A stretch of 64,000 nucleotides of DNA from assembly GCF_003114835.2 (NCBI RefSeq), contig NZ_AP025028.1, positions 3,066,001-3,130,000 on the forward strand, written 5' to 3'. This document shows positions 1 through 8,321 of this stretch, piece by piece (position 1 is the stretch's first letter; each line of letters opens with the position of its first letter). Source of the DNA: Leptospira kobayashii (lineage in GTDB: Bacteria > Spirochaetota > Leptospiria > Leptospirales > Leptospiraceae). The position numbers were made by a program, and so were the translations under genes. A model generated the notes under the pieces. The model made no database searches and was not told where the DNA came from. It saw only the letters and a program-made list of their open reading frames with translations.

Positions 1-35
1 TAGATCGAAAGATCCATCTTCCTTTTTCTGAAAGG

Positions 36-69
36 AAAAACCCGAACATTCTGTTCGGGTTTTTTTTTG
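36..69 (+). terminator. Rho-independent terminator
   Basis: An 8-bp GC-rich stem (CCCGAACA at 41-48 pairs with TGTTCGGG at 52-59, three-base loop) is followed by a run of nine T. It would end a plus-strand transcript arriving from left of the window. A short A-run precedes the stem, so weak termination in the other direction is also possible. Confidence 0.85.
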
Positions 70-139
70 AACTTAATAAAATTTTCTACTAGGTATTGAA
101 AAATTTACTGATATTCTTGTTCAGGCTTGGACAACAAAA

Positions 140-2245
140 ATGAGCGGCTCTCTTTTTTTATTTCATTATAATAGTATTCACTTTGTAACATTATTTTTCT
201 TTTCTATAGCATCCTTATTCATTCAATTCAAATTCAGAAAAGAAACCTTATCCATTCATTTTAGAAAATACAGATACCTGTCTTTCTTTCTGGCCGTTTT
301 TTCTTTAGCTTATGCAGGTCTGTTTTTTGTCGTTACGGAAGACTATGCGATTTATCTCTATGCAATGCGTAGCATCGGAGGCTCTGGTTTTGTTTTCTCT
401 TTGGCGGGATTACTGTTTGAAGTTTCAAGAGAAAAACCGAATACATACCATTACAAAATCTACGGAGTATTTGTTTTATTAGCTCTGGTTTCCTTTTTAT
501 GGTGTATTTTTCACATCCAATTTCATTTGGATGAAAATTCCCATACTTACCTTCCTGATTTTGATCCCAATCAAAAAATCTATGCGATCGTTTTCTTTGG
601 ATACAATTTATTCCATCTAACAACATATATTGTTCTTATCACATATTACCTCTTACATAAAAACAAATTCAAAAACGTTTATAAGGAACTTCGCTTGGCC
701 TTCGGTTGTCTTATGATAATCACAATATTGTCAGTCACAAGAGATATGAAGATCATTCCCAATTCCTTAAATTCGACATTGATCGGAAACGCATCTCTTA
801 TACTATTTCTCGCGCTCACTCTTTCTTTTCTGAAATACGGCATTTCATCCATTAAAATTCAGACAAGAGTCATCATCTTTGCCATAGGAATTGCTTGTAT
901 CATATTCTCATTTATGAGCTGGTCGCAGTTTTATTTTGTAGTCGAGAACAGAATTTCGCAAAATGCAAGTTATCTGGATTATCGAGTCTATATCGATCAG
1001 TATGTAAGACACGATTTAATCATTTTATTCTTCTGCCTTCTGGGAATTGCATTTTTGTTTCCGGTCGTACTCAGATCCACGATAGAAATACCTTTTCAAC
1101 AATTACTTTCAGGGATTCAAGATATCGAATCGGGAAAATGGAATACTAAACTCACAACGGAAGGAAGGGATGAAGTGGCAGCCATCCTTCAAACATTCAA
1201 CAAAATGACGGTTTCATTGAATGAATTGAAAAACAATCTGGAGGAAAAAATCCAGGAAAGAACGGATGAATTGCAAGTGATCCAGCTTCAACTGATCGAA
1301 GCGGAAAAAATGAGTTCTCTCGGCATCTTGTCCATGAATATCGCGCACGAAATCAATAATCCTATCGGAGCGATCTACGCAAGTGTCAATAATCTAAGAT
1401 CCAATCCTCTTTTTAGTGAGAGTGAACCGCCTCCTTTAAAAATCGATTGGACCAAAATCGACGAAGATACAAAGATTCAAATTTTTTCCATCATCCGGAA
1501 TGCTCCTTCTCCCGCCAGTATGCCTACAGGTTTGGATAGAGTTTATACCAGAAGAAAAATCAGAGAACAAATGTCTGCTTATGAACAATTCAAAGATTCT
1601 AATTTTCTAATAGAAAACCTGGTGGATTTGGGTTTTATAGAATTACCAAAGGAATTGGAATCCATTTTACAACGAAAGGATTCCATTACAATTATGGAAT
1701 ATATCGTTTGGAACTTGCAGTCCTTATTTCACATTCAGCTGATCGAAAATGCCAGCTTAAGAACAAAGGCTACCGTTTCCCAACTCAAAGAGTATGCGCA
1801 AGATCATTTCCAAACTGCATCCGCAGAACCCATTGATGTTGCCTCTACCATTCGCACTGCCTTATCTTTATTTCGTTCCAGGTTTGGAAAACAAATTCTA
1901 ATTCAAAAGAACCTGAAAGAAGGACTCATCTTCGGTTACAAAAGCGAAGTCCTTCAAATTTGGATTCATATCCTGAAATCGTCGTTACGTTGGATCGGCA
2001 ATAAAGGAAAAATTTCAGTCTCAACCCGCAATTTTGCAGATCATCTTCAGATCAAATGGGAATCGGAAAAATTTCTGGATCTGAGTCCTTTGGATGAATA
2101 TACAGGCACTCATAACTTTACCATTTCTCTCGAAATTGGAGAGGAGATCATTCAAACTCTGATCCAAAATCAATTCGGAGAATATTACGTTTCAGAAGAC
2201 GGAAACACAAGAAACGTAATCGTCTCTTTCAAAAGAATCGAATAA
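140..2245 (+). CDS. Membrane histidine-kinase-like protein with degenerate ATPase domain
   Basis: The first ~310 residues are strongly hydrophobic with about eight or nine predicted membrane segments, like 7TM-type sensor modules. A HAMP-like stretch follows (about 315-370), then a coiled coil (about 370-395) and an H-box with the motif NIAHEINNP, its His near residue 403. That motif is the standard phospho-acceptor site of HisKA kinases. About 110 unusual residues separate the H-box helix from the expected second helix. The C-terminal ~130 residues sit where HATPase_c belongs, but I see no proper N-box (LQIWIHILKSSLRW replaces the Asn-rich helix), no DxGxG and no GLGL loop. It may therefore accept or relay phosphate, or sense, without self-kinase activity. 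No response regulator is adjacent. The start lacks a clear Shine-Dalgarno sequence. Confidence 0.8.
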   Translation: MSGSLFLFHYNSIHFVTLFFFSIASLFIQFKFRKETLSIHFRKYRYLSFFLAVFSLAYAGLFFVVTEDYAIYLYAMRSIGGSGFVFSLAGLLFEVSREKPNTYHYKIYGVFVLLALVSFLWCIFHIQFHLDENSHTYLPDFDPNQKIYAIVFFGYNLFHLTTYIVLITYYLLHKNKFKNVYKELRLAFGCLMIITILSVTRDMKIIPNSLNSTLIGNASLILFLALTLSFLKYGISSIKIQTRVIIFAIGIACIIFSFMSWSQFYFVVENRISQNASYLDYRVYIDQYVRHDLIILFFCLLGIAFLFPVVLRSTIEIPFQQLLSGIQDIESGKWNTKLTTEGRDEVAAILQTFNKMTVSLNELKNNLEEKIQERTDELQVIQLQLIEAEKMSSLGILSMNIAHEINNPIGAIYASVNNLRSNPLFSESEPPPLKIDWTKIDEDTKIQIFSIIRNAPSPASMPTGLDRVYTRRKIREQMSAYEQFKDSNFLIENLVDLGFIELPKELESILQRKDSITIMEYIVWNLQSLFHIQLIENASLRTKATVSQLKEYAQDHFQTASAEPIDVASTIRTALSLFRSRFGKQILIQKNLKEGLIFGYKSEVLQIWIHILKSSLRWIGNKGKISVSTRNFADHLQIKWESEKFLDLSPLDEYTGTHNFTISLEIGEEIIQTLIQNQFGEYYVSEDGNTRNVIVSFKRIE

Positions 2246-2285
2246 TCTACCTGTTTCATTTTGACTCTTTGCCCAAATAAAAACT

Positions 2286-5200
2286 TTATCGGATTGTTGT
2301 TAGGATAGATTCATTCGAACTTTGTAGTCGGCTCTGTCTTGATTTCCCAACAAACCAATAATATAAAATTGGAATCGTGAAACGACTAAGAAAGGTCGCA
2401 GCTATTTCGCCAAATATAAGTGATACGGCAAGTCCTTGAAAAATCGGATCAAAAAGCATAACCGACGAACCTACTATCACCGCAGAAGCAGTTAATAACA
2501 TCGGGCGAAATCTAACTAACCCTGCATGAATAACAGCATCTTTCAAAAGAATACCTTTCTTCACTTCTTCTTCTATAAAATCCACAAGTATAATGGAATT
2601 TCTTACTATAATTCCCGCACCGGCGATAAATCCGATCATGGATGTAGCAGTAAAATATGCACCGACCATCCAATGACCAGGTAGGATCCCGATTAAGGAA
2701 ATTGGAATAGGTGCCATTATAATAAGAGGAACAGAATAACTTTTAAACCATCCCAAAACTAAAATGTAAATAAGAATCATGACTATTGCAAAAGCAGATC
2801 CTAAATCACGAAATACCTCGTAAGTAATAAACCATTCCCCATCCCATTTAATCACAGGTCGTCGCGTATCCCATGGGACTTCTGCAGTTTGGGTTTGATA
2901 TTGAATTTTTGGTGCAATCTTTAACATTCCATAGACGGGAGCTTCCTCATCTCCTGAAAATTCACTTGTCACATAAGAAACCGGTTTTAAATTCTTGCGA
3001 AACAGTGTTCGATCCTCCGTTCTATAAGGAATGCCTAATATTGATTCGGCAGGAATCATACCTGTTTCCGAAGAAGTTAGCTTTTGATTTTTAAAAGGGT
3101 AATAAGAAGATCGGTCTTTCTGTGAAACGGAAAGATTTACAGCTACCTCTTCCGGTGCAATAGTCTCGGCTAAACTAATAGCGGAATATTCAGAGAACAA
3201 GTATTTGCCAGTTGAGCTTAAAGATGTGGCTTTGATTCCTAGAATGCCTGCTTTTTCATAATCAATTGGATAAACTATTTTATCCCTTCCGTTGCGGAGA
3301 CTGGTATCCAGATCAACCACACTTTGTTCTTTAGAAAAAACATTAAATATTTCTTTTGCAACTCTTTCTCTTTGACTTGTATCAGCACCGTAAACTTCGG
3401 CAACCATAGTCGCCATCACAGGAGGACCGGGAGGAACTTCTAACACTTTCGAGATAGCATTGTGCTTATTAGAAAAGATCTTTATCTTATTTCTTAAAGA
3501 TTCTATAATTTCATGACTTGATTTTTTTCTTTGATTCTTATCTTTAAGAACAATATGAAAATCGTTCATATACTCGTAATTTCTTAAATATGAATGTTTA
3601 ACCATGCCAGAAAAGGAAAAAGGCGCCGATTCTCCCGCGAATATCTGAACCTTAATTACATTCTCATCCGTCAATAAATCTTCAGCTAATTCTTGAGAAC
3701 GATATATACCTTCACTTAAGGAAGTATCTGAAGGGTAATCAATTAAAATCTGAAATTCTTCCTTATTATCAAAAGGTAACATTTTTACTTTAACCCATTT
3801 AAACCCGATAAAGCCAATAGAGATGAGTAATAAAAAAACCGTAAAGAACACGAATATTCCCGCATTTCTTTTTGAATTCAAAAGCCAATTAACAATACGG
3901 ATATATGTGAAATCTAATATGGAAGTTTTCGAAATCACTTCCGGTTTATTACTTTTGTGTTTATTTTTCAGAAGGCGAATGGATGCCCAAGGTGTAATGA
4001 TAAAAGCGGCAAATAAAGAAATTATCATAGCTAAACTGGCGCCTACCGGGATCGGCTTCATATAAGGCCCCATAAGCCCGCTCACAAACGCCATAGGCAA
4101 AATGGAAGCGATCACAGTAAAAGTCGCAAGTATAGTCGGATTTCCTACTTCAGTGACAGCATTTACGGTGGCTTTCACTATTCCTAACTGAGGATTTTCT
4201 CTTAAATGCCTTTCAATGTTTTCTACGACGACAATGGCATCATCCACCAAAATTCCGATGGAAAAAATTAGAGCGAATAAAGTTACTCGATTTAACGTGT
4301 AACCCATAAAATAATATATAGCAAGCGTTAAAGCGAGAGTGACTGGAATGGCGATAGCCACTACGAAAGCAGCTCGCCATCCCATCCAGATTGCGATAAG
4401 AATCGTAACGGATAACGTCGCAATGATCAAATGTTCGATTAGTTCGCGGGATTTGTCAGCGGCAGTACTACCAAAATTACGCATCACTGACATTTTAATG
4501 TCTTTAGGAAGACCTTCTCTAAATACTTCCACTCTCTCTAACAGATCTTCTGCTAAAACAACAACGTTGGTTCCTTTTCGTTTAGCAAAAACGATCGAGA
4601 CTGCTTCCCTCTTTACACCACCTAATGCTTTATCATACAAGACAGAGGTTTTGGTTCTTTCTTCAGGGCCCTCACTAATCGAAGCAATTTCATTCAGCCG
4701 AATTACTCTTCCTCCTCTTTGTGCCACGGGAAGTGTTTTAACTGTATTTATATCCCGAATGATTCCGCCTACATCCACATCTAAAACTTCAGAATCAGAC
4801 CAGTTTTTTCCGGCATGCAAAAAGCTACCTTGACTTTCTAAACTAGAGGAAACATCAAGTAAGTTTACACCGAAATTAGACATCTTCTTTGAATCGACAA
4901 TCACTCGTACCGCTCTCTTTCTACCACCTAACAACTCTATTTTAGATACATTGAAGGTTGAAGAAAGTTCTCTTGCGATAGGAGAAACTGCTGTTCTAAT
5001 TTCATAATCGTCTCTGGAATCAGAACTAAAACTCAAAGTTAAAAAAGGCACATCATCAATGGAAAATGATCTAACTGATGGTTCGGAAACATTTTTAGGC
5101 AACTTACTCCCGATTTCTTTCAATTTATGATGAATTTTAAAAAGAGAAGGTTCAATAGGTTCTCCTACCTTAAACCGAACGGTAATTAAAGATCCATGCC

Positions 5201-5489
5201 ATTTACTAGAAGAATAAACATATTCAACTCCCTCCAACCCCCAAACTGCTCTCTCTACTACTTCGGTTAACTTTCTTTCCGTCTCTTCGGGAGAAAAGCC
5301 CAAAGCAGTGAATTGAATATCAACCATTGGAACACTGATTTGTGGCTCCTCTTCTTTCGGAGTTAAGATTACAGAAAAACCCCCGACGATCAAACTGATA
5401 AAAATAATAACAGGAGTAAGCTGAGAATGGAGAAAACCAGAAGCTAGTTTCCCGGCAAAATCCAGCTTCAAGTTTTTAATTTGCGACAT
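2286..5489 (-). CDS. RND-family efflux transporter permease
   Basis: At about 1067 residues this is a full-length inner-membrane RND pump. It has an N-terminal membrane helix (about 25-45), a periplasmic porter region, a central bundle with the motif GILVDDAIVVVEN around residue 415 (paired Asp of the proton relay, as in AcrB-type HAE pumps), a second periplasmic loop, and a matching C-terminal bundle. The central motif is HAE-like rather than CzcA-like, so drugs, lipids or small anions are as likely a substrate as metals. The ATG at 5495 lies one base after AAGGAG; the ATG at 5489 has a 7-base spacing and is the better start. The gene overlaps the end of the TolC-like gene, so the two are co-translated. 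No membrane-fusion adaptor gene is present in the cluster. Confidence 0.9.
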   Translation of the reverse strand: MSQIKNLKLDFAGKLASGFLHSQLTPVIIFISLIVGGFSVILTPKEEEPQISVPMVDIQFTALGFSPEETERKLTEVVERAVWGLEGVEYVYSSSKWHGSLITVRFKVGEPIEPSLFKIHHKLKEIGSKLPKNVSEPSVRSFSIDDVPFLTLSFSSDSRDDYEIRTAVSPIARELSSTFNVSKIELLGGRKRAVRVIVDSKKMSNFGVNLLDVSSSLESQGSFLHAGKNWSDSEVLDVDVGGIIRDINTVKTLPVAQRGGRVIRLNEIASISEGPEERTKTSVLYDKALGGVKREAVSIVFAKRKGTNVVVLAEDLLERVEVFREGLPKDIKMSVMRNFGSTAADKSRELIEHLIIATLSVTILIAIWMGWRAAFVVAIAIPVTLALTLAIYYFMGYTLNRVTLFALIFSIGILVDDAIVVVENIERHLRENPQLGIVKATVNAVTEVGNPTILATFTVIASILPMAFVSGLMGPYMKPIPVGASLAMIISLFAAFIITPWASIRLLKNKHKSNKPEVISKTSILDFTYIRIVNWLLNSKRNAGIFVFFTVFLLLISIGFIGFKWVKVKMLPFDNKEEFQILIDYPSDTSLSEGIYRSQELAEDLLTDENVIKVQIFAGESAPFSFSGMVKHSYLRNYEYMNDFHIVLKDKNQRKKSSHEIIESLRNKIKIFSNKHNAISKVLEVPPGPPVMATMVAEVYGADTSQRERVAKEIFNVFSKEQSVVDLDTSLRNGRDKIVYPIDYEKAGILGIKATSLSSTGKYLFSEYSAISLAETIAPEEVAVNLSVSQKDRSSYYPFKNQKLTSSETGMIPAESILGIPYRTEDRTLFRKNLKPVSYVTSEFSGDEEAPVYGMLKIAPKIQYQTQTAEVPWDTRRPVIKWDGEWFITYEVFRDLGSAFAIVMILIYILVLGWFKSYSVPLIIMAPIPISLIGILPGHWMVGAYFTATSMIGFIAGAGIIVRNSIILVDFIEEEVKKGILLKDAVIHAGLVRFRPMLLTASAVIVGSSVMLFDPIFQGLAVSLIFGEIAATFLSRFTIPILYYWFVGKSRQSRLQSSNESILTTIR

Positions 5490-6879
5490 CGACATACTCC
5501 TTTTTTTGAAATAAATACTTTTCAGTTCTAACTCTAATTAATTCCAATTCAACATCTAACAATGATTTACTAATATCCGTCGTTCGATTAAGGGATTCGG
5601 TAAATTGAATTGCCGATACAACTCCAGTTTGAAATAGTCTCAGCATATTGGAAGTTTGCTCTTCCTGAAGCTTTAGAGATTCCTTCAGAAGTAAATAGTT
5701 TTCATTCAGTGTTATTTCTTGGTTTCTTAAATTCCGTATACTTAAATCCTCTTGCCTCCTTACTTCTTCCAATTTTTTTTGGAAAGCCTCTGCGTTTAAT
5801 TTCGCTTCTTCAATCACGCCTATATCTTTTGGGTTATAAAGATTCATCTGCAAATAAACACCTGCATTATAGGCTGTTTGGGTATTTCTTGAACCGTTAT
5901 AAGTATTCGCTTCGGAATAAAAACCGATACGAGGTAGAAACTTGGATGCTTCCAGGTCAGACTTAAAAGTTTCTCCTTCCACATAAGAAGACATTGCTTT
6001 AGCCAAACTGGATTCATCGGTTGGTGCCAATGGAAAATACCGATTCAAAAATGATTGTAAATCTTCATTTACTAATCTTAAATCTTCAGAATGGATTCCC
6101 GAAAGAACCGCAAGATTATTTTTAAATTGTTCGGATTGAGTATTTGTCTGTGTTATCAATATTGAAAGACGATTGTCCAGACCTTTTAATGCAAGATACC
6201 CAGAATAGCCGACAGGATTTGATTTATTTGCAAATTGATAATTAGAACGAAAACGAGTTTCAATTTTCTTTATATCTTCTGTTCGCCGAATGAATTCATT
6301 CAACGATTCTACACCCCTATAAAAAAAGGCCGATTGTATATAGTCTCTTTCTTTTTGCGCTTCTTTTTCCCAAAATAAAGCATTGGATTTCTTCTCTTGA
6401 ATTCGACTAAGGGTTCTTCCCGAACCACCTTCGTACAAAGGAATATCAACGCCCATACTTCCTTTGGTGTAAGTATTGAAACCCGGATAATTTAGAGAAT
6501 CTTTTCCAAATGCATTCAATGTATCGGAATTTATATTCGTATAGGGCTGGTTATTCGAATCCAAATAATTACCAGGCCTTGTTTTTATGGAATTAGTGGA
6601 AAAATCCGATTCAGTAACAGACCTCTGCCCCAATTTTCCCATAAAATTCAAAGTAGGATCATTCGTATTATAGGTACGAACATCCGTATAAAAACGAGGT
6701 AACCAATGCTTAGCAGTTCTATCTTTTACAATTTCAGAAGCCTTCCATTCTAGATTTTTCGATTTCTGTATGGAAGAATTTTCCCTTATCAGCACCCAAA
6801 GATCCGAGAATGAAATTTGTTCTGCAATCAATAGGCTTGGAAATGCAAAGCATAAGATTAATATTTGGATCCGAAACAT
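5476..6879 (-). CDS. TolC-like outer membrane efflux protein
   Basis: This 467-residue protein has a cleavable signal peptide (hydrophobic 3-18, ending near LLIAEQ) and two related helical halves rich in Gln, Asn and Leu, the pattern of outer-membrane efflux channels. The second half contains EAKLNAEAFQKKLEEVRRQ and a long heptad region, as expected for the periplasmic helical barrel. It should form the trimeric exit duct for the RND pump encoded just downstream (20-base overlap with the upstream RND ATG). A Shine-Dalgarno AGGGG lies about ten bases before the ATG. It follows the YgaP-like gene by six bases, so the three genes form one operon. The substrate is unknown. Confidence 0.85.
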   Translation of the reverse strand: MFRIQILILCFAFPSLLIAEQISFSDLWVLIRENSSIQKSKNLEWKASEIVKDRTAKHWLPRFYTDVRTYNTNDPTLNFMGKLGQRSVTESDFSTNSIKTRPGNYLDSNNQPYTNINSDTLNAFGKDSLNYPGFNTYTKGSMGVDIPLYEGGSGRTLSRIQEKKSNALFWEKEAQKERDYIQSAFFYRGVESLNEFIRRTEDIKKIETRFRSNYQFANKSNPVGYSGYLALKGLDNRLSILITQTNTQSEQFKNNLAVLSGIHSEDLRLVNEDLQSFLNRYFPLAPTDESSLAKAMSSYVEGETFKSDLEASKFLPRIGFYSEANTYNGSRNTQTAYNAGVYLQMNLYNPKDIGVIEEAKLNAEAFQKKLEEVRRQEDLSIRNLRNQEITLNENYLLLKESLKLQEEQTSNMLRLFQTGVVSAIQFTESLNRTTDISKSLLDVELELIRVRTEKYLFQKKEYVDVAN

Positions 6880-6885
6880 AAAAAT

Positions 6886-7113
6886 TTATCCCCTAGCGTT
6901 CTTACTAGAAAATCCAAACTTATTTAAAATGAGGATCATCGGGCAAAAACCGGTAAAGGCTAACAAAACAAGATTAAATCCAACGAGTAAGTTGATTACA
7001 AACCACCAGTGCGATACATACAGCCCAAGCCCTAGAGCGATCAAACTCACTGATCCAGCAATTAAAAAAAGAACCCTTTCTAAATACCATTCTTTTGTTG
7101 AAATCAAATACAT
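6886..7113 (-). CDS. YgaP-like (DUF2892) small membrane protein
   Basis: Counted from the ATG at 7113, this is a 75-residue protein with two membrane helices (about 14-31 and 36-54) followed by FTGFCPM (53-59), the hallmark of the DUF2892 / YgaP transmembrane domain. In other bacteria that domain is often linked to rhodanese domains and to sulfur-responsive CstR-type regulators. The ATG at 7119 sits one base from the GGGGG ribosome site; the ATG at 7113 has a seven-base spacing and is preferred. It is the first gene of the TolC-RND operon and lies directly behind the palindrome at 7147-7170. No rhodanese domain is attached. The family assignment is good; the function in membrane handling of sulfane sulfur is only suggested by relatives. 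Confidence 0.85.
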   Translation of the reverse strand: MYLISTKEWYLERVLFLIAGSVSLIALGLGLYVSHWWFVINLLVGFNLVLLAFTGFCPMILILNKFGFSSKNARG

Positions 7114-7146
7114 TACCATACCCCCTATAGTATATTGCTTTTTAAT

Positions 7147-7170
7147 CCATATACCTACCGGGGTATATGG
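7147..7170. promoter_or_regulatory. Putative CsoR/CstR-type operator upstream of the efflux operon
   Basis: A perfect inverted repeat with 9-bp arms (CCATATACC at 7147-7155, GGTATATGG at 7162-7170) surrounds a 6-base centre. Its core ATACC...GGTAT matches the layout of CsoR-family operators and matches the second palindrome at 7495-7510. It lies between the repressor gene and the YgaP-like gene, 34 bases before the latter's start, where it would overlap that operon's promoter (TTGATC at 7172-7177 on the minus strand is a possible -35). Confidence 0.75.
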
Positions 7171-7221
7171 ACGATCAATCTAAATTTTTCTGGGTTTAGA
7201 AAAAAAGGAAGGTATTAAAGA

Positions 7222-7488
7222 TTACAGAGAAAAAGCTGCTCGGATTGCTTTTTTTACGTCCATCTCAAGGACCCCTACTGATTTCTTTTCATCAAAACAG
7301 GTTTCAATATTGTCCAAAACATAAGCTTCACCGAATTTTTTCATCGCTTGATGAGAGGCTTTTAGCAAAAGAAGTGCCTTCTCACAGTCTTTTTCTTCGT
7401 TAAGAATCGAATTTTTTATCGCTTCCAGTTGTCCTTGGATTCGATTCAGTCTATGAATGAGTTTTGTTTTTTCTTCGCTGAGTGCCAT
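7222..7488 (-). CDS. CsoR/CstR-family transcriptional repressor
   Basis: This is an 88-residue all-helical DUF156 protein starting with the family motif RLNRIQGQLEAI (13-24). CsoR copper sensors carry a Cys-His-Cys triad. Here the aligned positions are Cys35, Asn60 and Cys64. Cys pairs 29 residues apart with Asn rather than His at the middle site are what I recall for the persulfide sensor CstR, so a sulfane-sulfur sensor is more likely than a copper sensor. It lacks the His set of nickel/formaldehyde RcnR/FrmR members. It should bind the palindromes at 7147-7170 and 7495-7510, repressing both itself and the downstream efflux operon. It sits 108 bases ahead of the YgaP-like gene and has its own operator. 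Confidence 0.88.
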   Translation of the reverse strand: MALSEEKTKLIHRLNRIQGQLEAIKNSILNEEKDCEKALLLLKASHQAMKKFGEAYVLDNIETCFDEKKSVGVLEMDVKKAIRAAFSL

Positions 7489-7494
7489 AAACTT

Positions 7495-7510
7495 ATACCC
7501 GTATGGGTAT
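7495..7510. promoter_or_regulatory. Putative CsoR/CstR-type operator between divergent genes
   Basis: The 16-base site ATACCCGTATGGGTAT is a perfect 6-bp inverted repeat with a 4-base centre. It begins six bases upstream of the repressor ATG and lies in the divergent gap before the methyltransferase. It shares the ATACC/GGTAT core with the palindrome at 7147-7170. It covers an in-frame ATG at 7503, which argues that the methyltransferase starts later. Confidence 0.75.
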
Positions 7511-7532
7511 TAAATCTGTCAAACTTAAATCA

Positions 7533-8321
7533 ATGACACCATATCCATTTACAACAGGTCCTGCTTTCGATTTTCCGCAAAACCATCCGTATTATTTCTC
7601 TAACTTCGGTTATTGGGAAAAAGGTTACGATTATCCGACTGCCGCCAAAAAAATGGCAATCTTAACCGGAGATGCAGCGGGTTTGAATAAAGATTCCAAA
7701 CTATTGGAAGTAGGAAGCGGGCTCGGAGGAAGCGTATTTGTTTGGGCAAAGGATTTTTCCGTCGGGGAAATACTCGCAGTCAATTTGGAAGGAGAACAAA
7801 GCAAATTTGCAAAAGATCTGATCACCAATGAACAACTAAACTCAGTTATATGGAAAGAAGGCGACTGGAAGATCATTTCGAATTTGGAAGATTCCAGTTT
7901 TACCCATATCATCTGCCTGGATTGTATCTATCATTTTCAAGACAAACCGTCCTTTTACAAAGAAGTGAAACGATTGTTGAAGCCGAATGGAAAGTTTGTA
8001 TTTACCGATCTATCTTTTCCCAAATCGATCGGCAGGTTTTCCTTATATTATAAATTTTTGGAATTTCTGACTTCCGTAGCCCTCGTTCCCAAAGAAAATC
8101 AAAACACAACGGATCAAACCTTACATACATTAAATGATATAGGATTCAGAATCATCCGTACGGAAGAATGGGGAGAATTTGTATATCCAGGCTTTGCTGA
8201 ATTTGCCAAATCACAAACAGGAACTCTGCAAATATTTGCAAATACGATCCTTCATTTTTATCATTCCGGTTTTTTAAACTATCAATTTTATGTGGTAGAG
8301 AAATCGGAATATTCTTTATAA
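7533..8321 (+). CDS. Class I SAM-dependent methyltransferase
   Basis: This is a 262-residue protein counted from the ATG at 7533. Motif I is LLEVGSGLGG (SAM-binding glycine loop), followed by an acidic strand end (VNLEGEQ), motif IV CLDCIYHF and the post-motif LLKPNGKFVFTDLSF, the usual Methyltransf_11/UbiE order. The substrate cannot be named. An upstream in-frame ATG at 7503 lies inside the operator palindrome and has no ribosome site; 7533 is my choice. It is divergent from the repressor and shares its operator region, so it may be co-regulated. Its last six bases overlap the convergent FAD oxidoreductase gene. Confidence 0.8.
   Translation: MTPYPFTTGPAFDFPQNHPYYFSNFGYWEKGYDYPTAAKKMAILTGDAAGLNKDSKLLEVGSGLGGSVFVWAKDFSVGEILAVNLEGEQSKFAKDLITNEQLNSVIWKEGDWKIISNLEDSSFTHIICLDCIYHFQDKPSFYKEVKRLLKPNGKFVFTDLSFPKSIGRFSLYYKFLEFLTSVALVPKENQNTTDQTLHTLNDIGFRIIRTEEWGEFVYPGFAEFAKSQTGTLQIFANTILHFYHSGFLNYQFYVVEKSEYSL

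Noticed and set aside
4339..4833. 164-residue plus-strand reading frame inside the RND gene
   Set aside because: It lies wholly antisense to a conserved permease, has no ribosome site, and its composition mirrors the opposite strand.
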